DNA from: Xanthomonas maliensis | Lineage (GTDB): Bacteria; Pseudomonadota; Gammaproteobacteria; Xanthomonadales; Xanthomonadaceae | Direction of reading: 5' to 3' | NCBI RefSeq assembly: GCF_009192945.1 | Contig: NZ_NSET01000004.1 | Span: forward strand, 62,001 to 126,000 | DNA length: 64,000 nucleotides | Part shown: positions 18,011 through 26,810 of the stretch, piece after piece | Layout of the letters: each line of letters begins with the position of its first letter | How positions within the stretch are numbered: position 1 is the stretch's first letter | Made by a program: the position numbers and the translations under genes | Notes under the pieces: generated by a model | Database searches by the model: none | Seen by the model: only the letters and a program-made list of their open reading frames with translations | Told to the model about the DNA's origin: nothing

Positions 18011-20983
18011 GTGGAAAAGCGCGAACGTTTGAACGGAAAGCAGTGGATTGCGATGTTGCTGGCGACCACCGGCATCGCCTCGGCCACTGCCGCCGTGGCC
18101 GGCACGGTGGAAGGAGACGTCAAGGACAGCCGCAACGGCAAGCCCGTTGCCAACGCGACGGTACGCATCACCGGGACCGCGTTCAGTGCAGTGGCCGACG
18201 CGACTGGCCATTTCGTCATCCATGACGTGCCTGCCGGGCAGTATGCGCTGGCGCTGGATGCGCCTGGCCTCAGCGCTGCCGAGACCGCGTTGCAGGTCGG
18301 CGACAGCGGCAGTACTGCGGTGACGATCACCGCACAGGAGGCCACCCAGATGCGCACGGTCAGTGTGGTCGGCAATCGCTACGATGCCAGCACGCTGAAG
18401 AGCAATGCGGCCAATACTGTCGACGTGCTATCGGCCAACGATCTGCAGCGCACCGCCGTGCATAACGTCGCCGAGGCACTGGGTCTGATCTCGGGCATCA
18501 ATATCACCAACACCGGCTCGGGCTACTTCGGCGGTATCGATGGCGCTGCCCGCGGCGAAGGCATGTTCGCCTCTGTGCGCGGGCTACCGTCCGAATACAA
18601 CGTCAACATGATCGATGGCGTCACCGTCGCCCAGGGCATGCCCTATAGCCGGAGCGTGCAACTGAGCCTGTTGCCGCCGACCGGGCTGCAGACCATCGTC
18701 GCCAACAAGACGTCCACCGTCGAGATGGATGGCGATGCGATCGGCGGCACGCTGGACTTCCGCACTCCTACCGCCTACGACTTCAAGTCCACCACCAGCG
18801 GCAGCGTGAACGGCAGCGGCCGGGTGGAGAGCCGCGCGCGCGACTACGGCGGCGACGGCCTGGGCGGCGGTGTCGGCGGCGAGTTCCAGCACAAGTTCGG
18901 CCAGGAGCAGCAGGTCGGTTTGTATGTCAGCGGCTATTACGACTACCGCACCACCACCAATAGCGAGGCGGCGGCGGCCACCAGTGCGCTCAACGACGGC
19001 TCCTGGCAATTCCTCAACACCGATGCCAGCGGCGCCAACGCGCCGGGCTTCGATCCGCAGCACAACCTCACCAGCACCGGAATGAACGCCGGCATCGCCG
19101 CCGGCTGGGAACGCCGCTATGGCGGCAACGCCTCGTTGGACTGGCATGTCGACGACAGCCTGTCGCTGTATGCGCGCATGACCTACGCCTACGCCAAAAC
19201 CGCGCAGGGCACGACCTTCGTGCAGTTGCTGCCGAAGAATGTGCGTTATGTCACGGGCGCCATGCCGGGCCTCTACACCCCCGATATCGGCCGCATCGCG
19301 GCGCGCTTCTGGTACGAGACCAACCCGGAAGTCGCCGACCTGGCGACCTTCCAGATCGGTGCGCGCAAGACGGTCGGCAACTGGACGCTGATGCCGAACG
19401 TGTTCTACAGCTTCGGCGACAACGACCGCCCCGACCATGTCGAGATCGATGGCCGCGAAGACAAGTTCTCCGATGCCAATTTCGCCTATTCCGGCAGCAG
19501 CCTGATGCAGTACGGCCACGGCGCGTTTCCGTATCCGCAACTGACGCCGGCCTTGCTGGCGCAGGTCAACGCCATCCCCTCGCTGTATGCCGGCAGTTAT
19601 GGCGAGCTCACCAAGATCTATTCAGGGCAGAAAAAGGGCGGCTTCCGCTTCGACACCCGCTACGACGTCGGCGAGGGCCCGCTGTCGACGCTACAGTTCG
19701 GCGTGAAGTACAGCAGGAGCCGGCGCAGCTACAGCAACCGCGACTGGTATACCGGCGGTATCGACGATACGACCACGCTGGGCGACCTGGGCATCTTCAG
19801 CGGCAACTATGCGGCGATCTTCCCGGGCAAATACCACTGGACCACGCCGCGGGTCAGCGAGGCGGCAGTGGCTGGCGTCATCGACCAGCATCTGCGCGAC
19901 GACGATCTGGATACCTGCGGTAACGCTCTGTACGTCAACAACTTCAACTGCAACACCATGCGCGGCACCGAGGCGGTGGGTGCCGCCTACGCCAGCGCCA
20001 CCTTCGACGTGGGCAACCTGGAAATCGTGCCGGGCGCGCGCGTGGAGCATACCGACATCCACAACACCTTCTGGGTGACGCCGGTCGACGCCGACGGCAA
20101 CGAGATCGCTGGCGCCTTCGACCACAACCACACCACCTATACCCAGCCGCTGCCGAGCGTGTTCCTGACCTGGCGCCCCGATCAGCGCACGGTCTATCGC
20201 GCCTCGTTCTGGAGCAGCTACACGCGCCCGGCCTTCATCCAGTTGGGCGGCGGCAGGCAGGTGAGCGTCTCCAACGGCATCACCACCATCACCCAAGGCA
20301 ATCCCGACCTCAAGCCGATCACCTCGAACAATTTCGACCTGTCAGGCGAATGGTCCACCGAGCATGGCGGCTTCTTCTCGGTGGCAGGCTTCTACAAGCA
20401 GCTGCGCCACTACATCTACGATGCCGGCTCGGCGCAGGCCAATAGCGACACCACCGGAAGCGGGACCACCTTCTACCACATGCCCACCAATGGCGGCGAA
20501 GGACGCGTCTACGGTGCCGAGCTGAGCGCGCGCCAACGCTTCCAGGATCTGCCCGCGCCATTCGACGGCCTGGGCGTGAGCGTCAACGCCACCCGTCAGC
20601 ATGCGCGTGCCGACCTCGGCATGGACGGCTTCGACAACGAGCACATGCAATCGGCGCCCGCTGCCATGGCCAATGCCGAGTTGTTCTACGAACACAGCGG
20701 CTTCTCGTTGAACCTGAGCTACCACTTCAGCAGTTCCTATCTGCTGAGCTACGACTTCCTGCATCAGGGCGCCCCCTGGAACGATCTGTGGGCCCGCCCG
20801 ACCCGACGGGTGGACCTGCACACCGGCTATCGCTTCGACGATGGCTGGGCATTGGATCTGTCGATCTCCAACCTGACCCGCGAATACAGCTACTGGGGAC
20901 ACGTCGGTCGCCACAATCTGGCGATCTCCGACATCGTCGATGCCGGGATGACCACGCTGCTGACCGCCAAGTACGCGTTCTGA
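18011..20983 (+). CDS. TonB-dependent transporter with N-terminal carboxypeptidase-regulatory-like domain
   Basis: A 990-residue outer-membrane receptor from a GTG start at 18011 with GAGG six nt upstream. This start places KRERLNGKQWIAMLL and a signal peptide ending AAVA at the N-terminus; the in-frame ATG at 17906 would bury it. Residues about 31-105 are a CarboxypepD_reg-like domain (GTVEGDVKDSRNGKPVANAT). A TonB box-like segment MRTVSVVG (114-121), the plug (TVDVLSANDL, ASVRGLPSEYNVNMIDG) and a barrel ending TAKYAF follow. It differs clearly from the receptor at 3330 and heads the module inserted between nixI and nixJ. The ligand is unknown; the adjoining GH35, permease and kinase suggest a galactosylated compound. 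Confidence 0.85.
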   Translation: MEKRERLNGKQWIAMLLATTGIASATAAVAGTVEGDVKDSRNGKPVANATVRITGTAFSAVADATGHFVIHDVPAGQYALALDAPGLSAAETALQVGDSGSTAVTITAQEATQMRTVSVVGNRYDASTLKSNAANTVDVLSANDLQRTAVHNVAEALGLISGINITNTGSGYFGGIDGAARGEGMFASVRGLPSEYNVNMIDGVTVAQGMPYSRSVQLSLLPPTGLQTIVANKTSTVEMDGDAIGGTLDFRTPTAYDFKSTTSGSVNGSGRVESRARDYGGDGLGGGVGGEFQHKFGQEQQVGLYVSGYYDYRTTTNSEAAAATSALNDGSWQFLNTDASGANAPGFDPQHNLTSTGMNAGIAAGWERRYGGNASLDWHVDDSLSLYARMTYAYAKTAQGTTFVQLLPKNVRYVTGAMPGLYTPDIGRIAARFWYETNPEVADLATFQIGARKTVGNWTLMPNVFYSFGDNDRPDHVEIDGREDKFSDANFAYSGSSLMQYGHGAFPYPQLTPALLAQVNAIPSLYAGSYGELTKIYSGQKKGGFRFDTRYDVGEGPLSTLQFGVKYSRSRRSYSNRDWYTGGIDDTTTLGDLGIFSGNYAAIFPGKYHWTTPRVSEAAVAGVIDQHLRDDDLDTCGNALYVNNFNCNTMRGTEAVGAAYASATFDVGNLEIVPGARVEHTDIHNTFWVTPVDADGNEIAGAFDHNHTTYTQPLPSVFLTWRPDQRTVYRASFWSSYTRPAFIQLGGGRQVSVSNGITTITQGNPDLKPITSNNFDLSGEWSTEHGGFFSVAGFYKQLRHYIYDAGSAQANSDTTGSGTTFYHMPTNGGEGRVYGAELSARQRFQDLPAPFDGLGVSVNATRQHARADLGMDGFDNEHMQSAPAAMANAELFYEHSGFSLNLSYHFSSSYLLSYDFLHQGAPWNDLWARPTRRVDLHTGYRFDDGWALDLSISNLTREYSYWGHVGRHNLAISDIVDAGMTTLLTAKYAF

Positions 20984-21051
20984 TCGACGGCCGCACCGGG
21001 CCTTGGCGGGCCTGGTGCCCTACAGCTACGCCTTTGCTGATGGAGACGCCG

Positions 21052-22953
21052 ATGAAACGCAGAAGCCTGTGCGCGTTCGGCCTGCTGGCGCCCTTGGGGC
21101 TGGCGGCAGTGCCTGTGCTGCAAGACCCGCAGCATGCTCCGCGGCCGGACGGCCGCGTGCATACCTTCGGTCTGGCAGACGGGCGGTTTTTGCTGGACGG
21201 GCGGCCGTGGCAGATCCGCAGCGGCGAACTGCATCCGCTCCGGATCGCGCGCGCCGATTGGCAGCACCGCATCCGCATGGTCAAGGCGATGGGCTTGAAC
21301 ACCATCGCGCTGTACCTGATGTGGAATGCGCTGGAGCGCGAGCCCGGCCAGTTCGACCTGGACAGCGGTGAGCGCGATTTCGCCGCCTTCATCCGTCTCT
21401 GCCAGCAGGAAGGCCTGTGGGTGTATCTGCGCCCTGGCCCATATGTCTGCGCCGAGTGGACGCTGGGCGGCCTGCCTCCCTACCTGTTGCGTGAACCTGG
21501 CATCCGCCTGCGCGATCGCCACGATGCACGCTACATGCAGGCGGTGCAGCGCTATATCGCTACGGTGGCGCCGCGCATCGCGCCGTTGATGGCCAGCGCC
21601 GGCGGGCCGGTGCTGATGCTGCAGATCGAAAACGAGTACAGCATGCACGGCAGCGACGTTGGCTATTTGCAGGCATTAGCCGCGCTGTGGCGCGCCAACG
21701 GCATCGACGGCCCGTTCTCGTTGGCCGAAGGCCTGCGCGACCTGCGCCGACGCAAGGCGTATCTGCCGGGCGCGGCCTTGGGCCTGGACGGTGCCGACCT
21801 GGCGGAGCTGCGCGACGCTGCTGGTATCGCCGGACAGCCACCGGTGTGGGTCGCCGAGGGATATCCCGGCTGGTTGACGCATTGGGGTGAGCCGGACTTC
21901 GCGCGCCGCGACTATGCGCCGAGGCTGCAACAGCTGATGGCCGCCGGCTATTCGTTCAACCTCTACATGGCGCATGGCGGCACCAACTACGGCCTCGGTG
22001 CAGGCGCCAATGCCGAAGACGACGGCTCGCAGTTCCAACCGGTCATCACCAGCTACGACTATGGCGCACCGATCGATGAAGGCGGCCGCGCCACCGACGC
22101 CTACTTCCAGCTGCGGCGGATCATCGCCGCACATGGCGGTGCCACCCCGCCACTGCCGCCCACACCGGTACGCGCGCGCTTCGCAGCGGTGCTGGCGCAG
22201 CCGCTGGCGGCACTGTGGGACAACCTGGCCGACCCGGTGCCGACTGCGCTGCCCACCGACAACCAGCGCCTGCTGCGGCAGGACCAGGGACTGGTGGTCT
22301 ATCGCCGCCGCATCGAAGGCGGCACCGAGCTGCGGCTTGGGCGAGTGCATGACTATGCGGTGGTGCAGGTCGACGGCGCCGAGCTGGGCCATGTGTCGCG
22401 GATGCTGCATCCACGGCTCAATAGCACGCCGCACCTGCGATTGCCGGAGACCGGCGCCTCGACACGGACGCTGGATGTGGTGGTGGACAGCTTCGGCCAT
22501 ATCAATTTCGGTCCGGCACTGGGCGACCCCAAGGGTCTGCTCGGACCGGTGCAACTCGACGGTGACAGCTTGCACGACTGGCAGGTGCACGCGTTCGCGC
22601 TGGACGGCGAACGTGCACCGGTGCTGCAACCGCTGCGCGGTCCGGTCAGCAGGCCCGGGCTGTTCTTCGCTGCCGAGATCGTGCTGGAAACGCGCGGCGA
22701 CCTGTATCTGGACATGCGGCAATGGCGCAAAGGCTATCTCTGGATCAATGACCGCCTGCTTGGGCGCTATTGGGACATCGGACCGCAGCAGTGCCTGTAC
22801 TGCCCCGCCGCCTGGTTGCAGCCTGGGCGCAATCGCGTGCTGGTGCTGGACCTGCATCGACGCGAGCCCGCCTGGCTACGGTGTGCGGACGGATTGACCG
22901 TCGCCGCGCGCGCGGCCGATGCAGCGAGCGATGCGCGGTGCTGCACATGTTGA
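21052..22953 (+). CDS. GH35 beta-galactosidase of the inserted module
   Basis: A 633-residue enzyme with an N-terminal KRR and hydrophobic segment (about 5-19), consistent with export. GGAG is six nt upstream of the ATG at 21052. The barrel shows HPLRIARADW, LYLMWNALEREPGQFD and WVYLRPGPYVCAEW. The acid/base is Glu195 in QIENEYS and the likely nucleophile Glu269 in VAEGYPGWLTHWGE. Galactose-binding-like beta domains make up the C-terminal third. It is a second GH35 besides nixL and clearly divergent from it (LPETGAST and YLPGAALGL regions absent from nixL). Its last 7 nt overlap the permease start (ATGTTGA), so the two are translationally coupled. Confidence 0.87.
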   Translation: MKRRSLCAFGLLAPLGLAAVPVLQDPQHAPRPDGRVHTFGLADGRFLLDGRPWQIRSGELHPLRIARADWQHRIRMVKAMGLNTIALYLMWNALEREPGQFDLDSGERDFAAFIRLCQQEGLWVYLRPGPYVCAEWTLGGLPPYLLREPGIRLRDRHDARYMQAVQRYIATVAPRIAPLMASAGGPVLMLQIENEYSMHGSDVGYLQALAALWRANGIDGPFSLAEGLRDLRRRKAYLPGAALGLDGADLAELRDAAGIAGQPPVWVAEGYPGWLTHWGEPDFARRDYAPRLQQLMAAGYSFNLYMAHGGTNYGLGAGANAEDDGSQFQPVITSYDYGAPIDEGGRATDAYFQLRRIIAAHGGATPPLPPTPVRARFAAVLAQPLAALWDNLADPVPTALPTDNQRLLRQDQGLVVYRRRIEGGTELRLGRVHDYAVVQVDGAELGHVSRMLHPRLNSTPHLRLPETGASTRTLDVVVDSFGHINFGPALGDPKGLLGPVQLDGDSLHDWQVHAFALDGERAPVLQPLRGPVSRPGLFFAAEIVLETRGDLYLDMRQWRKGYLWINDRLLGRYWDIGPQQCLYCPAAWLQPGRNRVLVLDLHRREPAWLRCADGLTVAARAADAASDARCCTC

Positions 22954-24320
22954 CGCCGGCCGCTACCTCGCTGGCGGCAACGTCCCAGCCCACCGCGCCG
23001 CCGCGCACGCTGGGATTCTGGAGCGCGTTGTCGGCCAATCTGCTCAACATGATCGGCATCGGTCCGTTCATCACCATTCCACTGGCGCTGTCCGCGTTGG
23101 CGGGACCTGCGGTACTGCTGGGTTGGCTGGCAGGCGCATTGCTCTGCCTGTGCGACGGTCTGGTTTGGGCCGAACTGGGCTCGGCGATTCCGCGCTCGGG
23201 CGGGCCCTACCATTATCTACGCGAGGCCTACGGCCGCGAGCGCTGGGGACGTTTGTTCGGCTTCCTGTATCTGTGGCAGACGCTGTTGACCGCACCATTG
23301 TCGGTGGCCTCGGCGGCGGTGGGCTGCGCGCAATACCTGGCCTTTCTGCTGCCCGGCCTGCAGCAGGGGCACCGCATCGTCATGGCGATGGCGCTGTGCC
23401 TGTTCAACACCGCGTTGTTGTACCGACGGGTGCGCTCGGTGCAGATGCTGTCGGTCGCCATCAGCGCAGTCGTGCTGGCGGCCTGTGCTTGGATCGTACT
23501 GAGCGGCCTGCTGCATTTCGACATGCGCACCGCCGGCGATTTCCTGCACGCGCGCGCCGCTTCGCCGCAGGGATTCTGGCTGGGATTCGGCGCAGTGGCG
23601 CTCATCGCCGTCTACGACTACGGCGGCTACAACAACGTGTGCATGCTGGGCGGCGAGATCCGCAAGCCGCGACGCACGATTCCACGCGCGGTGCTGATCT
23701 CGATCCCGCTGGTGGCGCTGCTCTACATGGGCCTCAACATCTCACTGCTCGGGGTGCTGCCGTGGCAGCAGGCGGCACAGTCCAAGGCGGTGGTCGCCGA
23801 CTTCATGCAGGCGATCTACGGGCCCATCGGCGGCACCGTGGCGGTGCTGCTGATCGTGCTGGCCAGTTGGGGATCGGCCCTGGTCGTGCTGCTGGGCTAC
23901 TCGCGCGTGCCGTATGCGGCCGCAGCATCCGGGCAGTTCTTCGCGGTGTTCGCACGACTGCATCCACGGGGTGGCTTTCCCACCGTTTCGTTGGTCAGCG
24001 TCGGCATCGGCTCGGCACTGGCCTGCCTGCTGTCGCTGGACGATCTGATCGCCACCTTGATGATCATCCAGATCCTGTTCCAGTTCCTGGCGCAGTGCCT
24101 GGCGGTGATGCTGCTGCGTCGGGACCGGCCGCGGCGCGGCCGTTTCACCATGCCGCTGTATCCATGGCCATTGCTGATCAGCGTGATCGGCTGGCTGTCT
24201 CTGCTGGCCACCAGCCCGGGACGCCGCGTGCTGGCGGCGCTGGCGGCGCTGGGCGTAGGGGCGGCGCTGTATCTGATCCAAGCCAGGAGGACGCGGACAT
24301 GGCCGTTCCCACTGCAATGA
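22947..24320 (+). CDS. APC-superfamily permease of the inserted module
   Basis: A 457-residue inner-membrane protein with about 12 hydrophobic helices. The first (LLNMIGIGPFITIPLAL) carries the GIG motif of the amino acid-polyamine-organocation family. AIPRSGGPYHYLREAYG is the usual APC loop, and DYGGYNNVCMLGGEIRKPRRTIPRAV is the conserved helix 6-7 region. Most relatives carry amino acids. A permease of this class between a beta-galactosidase and a sugar kinase is unexpected and suggests a glycosyl-amino acid or a sugar as cargo. It starts within the GH35 stop region and overlaps the kinase gene by 22 nt. Confidence 0.85.
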   Translation: MLTPAATSLAATSQPTAPPRTLGFWSALSANLLNMIGIGPFITIPLALSALAGPAVLLGWLAGALLCLCDGLVWAELGSAIPRSGGPYHYLREAYGRERWGRLFGFLYLWQTLLTAPLSVASAAVGCAQYLAFLLPGLQQGHRIVMAMALCLFNTALLYRRVRSVQMLSVAISAVVLAACAWIVLSGLLHFDMRTAGDFLHARAASPQGFWLGFGAVALIAVYDYGGYNNVCMLGGEIRKPRRTIPRAVLISIPLVALLYMGLNISLLGVLPWQQAAQSKAVVADFMQAIYGPIGGTVAVLLIVLASWGSALVVLLGYSRVPYAAAASGQFFAVFARLHPRGGFPTVSLVSVGIGSALACLLSLDDLIATLMIIQILFQFLAQCLAVMLLRRDRPRRGRFTMPLYPWPLLISVIGWLSLLATSPGRRVLAALAALGVGAALYLIQARRTRTWPFPLQ

Positions 24321-25228
24321 GCGCTGCCGACGTGATGGTGGTCGGCGAGATCTATCTCGACCATATCTTCGGCGGCTTCGCCGCCTGGCCCGCGCCGGGC
24401 GAGGAGGCCTTCGCCAGCGACTATCGTCGCGAGCTCGGCGGCGGCACCATCATCACCGCCTGCGGATTGGCGCGGCTGGGTCGGCGCGTCGGCGTGATCG
24501 GCGCGATCGGTGCCGACGACCGCCCGCTGTTCGCGCAACGGCTACAGGCGTTCGGCATCTCGATCGACGGCTTGGCCGATGTCGCCGCCGGCACCGGAGT
24601 CACCACCAGTGTGTCGTTGCAGAACGATCGCTCGTTCTTTACCTATCACGGCGCCAACGCCGCGCTGACCGAACTGCTGCTGCGCGAACACACCCTCGCG
24701 ACGCTGTGCGCAGCGCGCCATGTCCATTTCGCCATGCCGTTGCCGGCCGAGCTGGCACAGCACGTGCTGCCGCCGCTGGCACAGGCCGGCTGCAGCACAT
24801 CGCTGGATGTTGGCTTCTCGCCGGCCTGGCTGACCGATCCGGCCAACCATGCCACCTGCCGCGCCGTCACCACCTTCCTGCCCAACCAGAAGGAAGCCGC
24901 GTTGATGGGCTGCGGCGACAGTACCGACGCCAGCCTGGCCTGGGCGCGCGCGCTCGGTCTGCAGCAGGCAGTGATCAAGCTCGGCGCCGCCGGCGCGATG
25001 GTCGTCGACGCCAGCGGTGCACGTCGCATCGCCGCGCCGGCCGTGCAGGTGCGCGACACCACCGGCGCCGGTGACGCGTTCGATGCCGGCTTCATCGATG
25101 GCTGTCTGCGGCACTGGCCGCTGGACGCCTGCGCACGCCAAGGCTGCCTGTGCGGCGCGGCCTGCTGTACCGCACTCGGTGCCCTGGATGGCCTTCCCAC
25201 CTCTCCCACCCTCGAGGAATTTGCATGA
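24299..25228 (+). CDS. PfkB-family sugar kinase
   Basis: A 309-residue cytoplasmic kinase. AGGAGG eight nt upstream fixes the ATG at 24299, inside the permease gene. The ribokinase-type fold is shown by GEIYLDHIFGGFAAWPAPGEE, GGGTIITACGLARLG (sugar-binding Gly-Gly), TFLPNQKEAALM, and the anion-hole motif DTTGAGDAFDAGF with Asp259 as catalytic base. The substrate cannot be read from sequence. Its position between a permease and a GH4 enzyme, which normally needs a 6-phosphorylated glycoside, suggests it phosphorylates an imported glycoside. The stop overlaps the GH4 start as ATGA. Confidence 0.87.
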   Translation: MAVPTAMSAADVMVVGEIYLDHIFGGFAAWPAPGEEAFASDYRRELGGGTIITACGLARLGRRVGVIGAIGADDRPLFAQRLQAFGISIDGLADVAAGTGVTTSVSLQNDRSFFTYHGANAALTELLLREHTLATLCAARHVHFAMPLPAELAQHVLPPLAQAGCSTSLDVGFSPAWLTDPANHATCRAVTTFLPNQKEAALMGCGDSTDASLAWARALGLQQAVIKLGAAGAMVVDASGARRIAAPAVQVRDTTGAGDAFDAGFIDGCLRHWPLDACARQGCLCGAACCTALGALDGLPTSPTLEEFA

Positions 25229-26631
25229 GCAGTCCCCAGCAAGATCGCAAGATCACCCTGATCGGCGGCGGCGGCGTCCGCGCGCCGCTGGTCGTCTATG
25301 GCGTCAACGAAGCCGCCGAAGCGCTCGGCGCGCGCGAGATCGTGCTGTACGACCCGGACCAGGAACGACTGGCGCTGATGGTCGCGCTGGGCCAGGCCAT
25401 CGTTGCCGAATCCGGTGGCGCCCTGCAGGTGCGCGCCGCGTCCTCGCTGGAAGCGGCGATCGAAGGCGCGCACTTCGTGCTCAGCAGCATCCGCGTCGGC
25501 GGCATTGCCCAACGCGCCGCCGACGAACAGATCATCATCCGCCACGGCTATTCCGGCCAGGAAACCACCGGCCCCGGTGGCGTCGCCAAGGCTCTGCGCA
25601 CGGTGCCTGTCGCCATCGAGCAGGCGCGTCTGGTGGAGCGCCTCAGCCCCGAGGCCTGGCTGGTCAGTTTCACCAATCCGGCCGGACTGATCACCCAGGC
25701 CATCAGCCGCCATACCCGTGCACGCGTGGTCGGCATCTGCGACACCCCGGTCGAATTGTTCCACAACATCGCCCGCGCGCTCGGCGAGCCCAGCGAGGCG
25801 ATCGCCTGCGACTACGTCGGCCTCAATCACCTGGGCTGGATTCGCGGCGTGCGGCTGCGTGGGGAAGACATCCTCGATCGCATCCTGGCCGACGATGCCA
25901 TCCTGCGCCAGCTGTACCTGGCACCGTTGTTCGACTTCGACATGCTGCGCGCGTTGCGGCTGATCCCGACCGAGTATCTGTACTTCTACTACGAGCGCGG
26001 CCGCGCCCTGCACAACCAACGCGCCAGCGGCGCCAGTCGCGGTGGCGAGATCGAGCGCCTCAACCGCACCTTGATGGCGGACCTGCGCAGCCGGCTGGAG
26101 GCTGGCGACGACAGCGGCGCCGTGCAGACCTATGCGGCCTATCTGGCGCAGCGCTCCGGCTCGTACATGAAACTCGAGGCCGAGGCCGGCTCGGCGTTCG
26201 CGGCGGATCTGGCACCGCAGCCGGATCCGTTCCGCGCCAGCACCGGCTACCACCGCATCGCCGTCGACGTGATGAGTGCGCTGACCGGTGCCCGCCCCGG
26301 CCAGCACGTGGTCAATGTGCGCAACCGCGGCGCGATGGCGGAGCTGGCCGACGACGACATCGTCGAGATCGCCGCGCAGATCGATCGCGACCGCATCACG
26401 CCACTGCCGGCAGCCGCCCTGCCGGACGCGGTGCATGGCCTGGTCCGCGCCGCCAAGGCCTACGAACACGCCGCGATCGACGCCGCACTCAGCGGCAGTC
26501 ATCTGGACGCCTGCAAGGCCATGTTGATCCACCCGGCGATCGGCGAGTGGAGTCCGGCCCGGCGTCTGCTGGAGGACTTGTTCGACCAGGCGAGCGACGA
26601 CTCGCATTGGCGCAGCACCGCGCACGGGTGA
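25225..26631 (+). CDS. GH4-family NAD-dependent glycosidase, 6-phospho-glycosidase-like
   Basis: A 468-residue cytoplasmic protein without a signal peptide. The Rossmann motif [17 protein letters not shown] at the N-terminus binds [21 protein letters not shown] and [11 protein letters not shown] follow. The metal-binding parts are [12 protein letters not shown] (Cys) and [10 protein letters not shown] (His). GH4 enzymes oxidise C3 transiently and cleave by elimination, so both anomers and unusual leaving groups can be handled. The Cys motif reads CDTP, not one of the well-studied CN-P or CHE/CHS forms, so specificity is open. It is coupled to the kinase gene by ATGA, implying a phosphorylated substrate. 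It ends the inserted module; 179 nt follow before nixJ. Confidence 0.85.
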   Translation: MSSPQQDRKITLIGGGGVRAPLVVYGVNEAAEALGAREIVLYDPDQERLALMVALGQAIVAESGGALQVRAASSLEAAIEGAHFVLSSIRVGGIAQRAADEQIIIRHGYSGQETTGPGGVAKALRTVPVAIEQARLVERLSPEAWLVSFTNPAGLITQAISRHTRARVVGICDTPVELFHNIARALGEPSEAIACDYVGLNHLGWIRGVRLRGEDILDRILADDAILRQLYLAPLFDFDMLRALRLIPTEYLYFYYERGRALHNQRASGASRGGEIERLNRTLMADLRSRLEAGDDSGAVQTYAAYLAQRSGSYMKLEAEAGSAFAADLAPQPDPFRASTGYHRIAVDVMSALTGARPGQHVVNVRNRGAMAELADDDIVEIAAQIDRDRITPLPAAALPDAVHGLVRAAKAYEHAAIDAALSGSHLDACKAMLIHPAIGEWSPARRLLEDLFDQASDDSHWRSTAHG

Positions 26632-26810
26632 CGCCAGGGCGGCCGGCGTACGGGCCCGGATTGTGCGTCCGCACTATGCACTCGCGGCGCACACGTTGTA
26701 TGTTCATTGGGAATTGGTCATGCATAGGTCTCATCACCGACATGGCCGTCCCTGGACGGCACGGGCGATGTCGCTGCCGGCCACCTGCCACTCGAGGACG
26801 CTTCACGCCC

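Noticed and set aside
22919-25228. Single fused permease-kinase protein suggested by one long + frame
   Set aside because: The permease is in a different frame; the kinase has its own AGGAGG and ATG at 24299, and the upstream part of the frame is antisense-like.
18011-26631. Recent insertion sequence or integrative element carrying the five-gene module
   Set aside because: No transposase, integrase, direct-repeat borders or composition break was seen; it is an insertion relative to the published nix order, of unknown age.
25017-26810. Extension of the GH125 gene upstream through the GH4 gene
   Set aside because: The frame merely lacks stops; the Tat signal at 26811 marks the true start.
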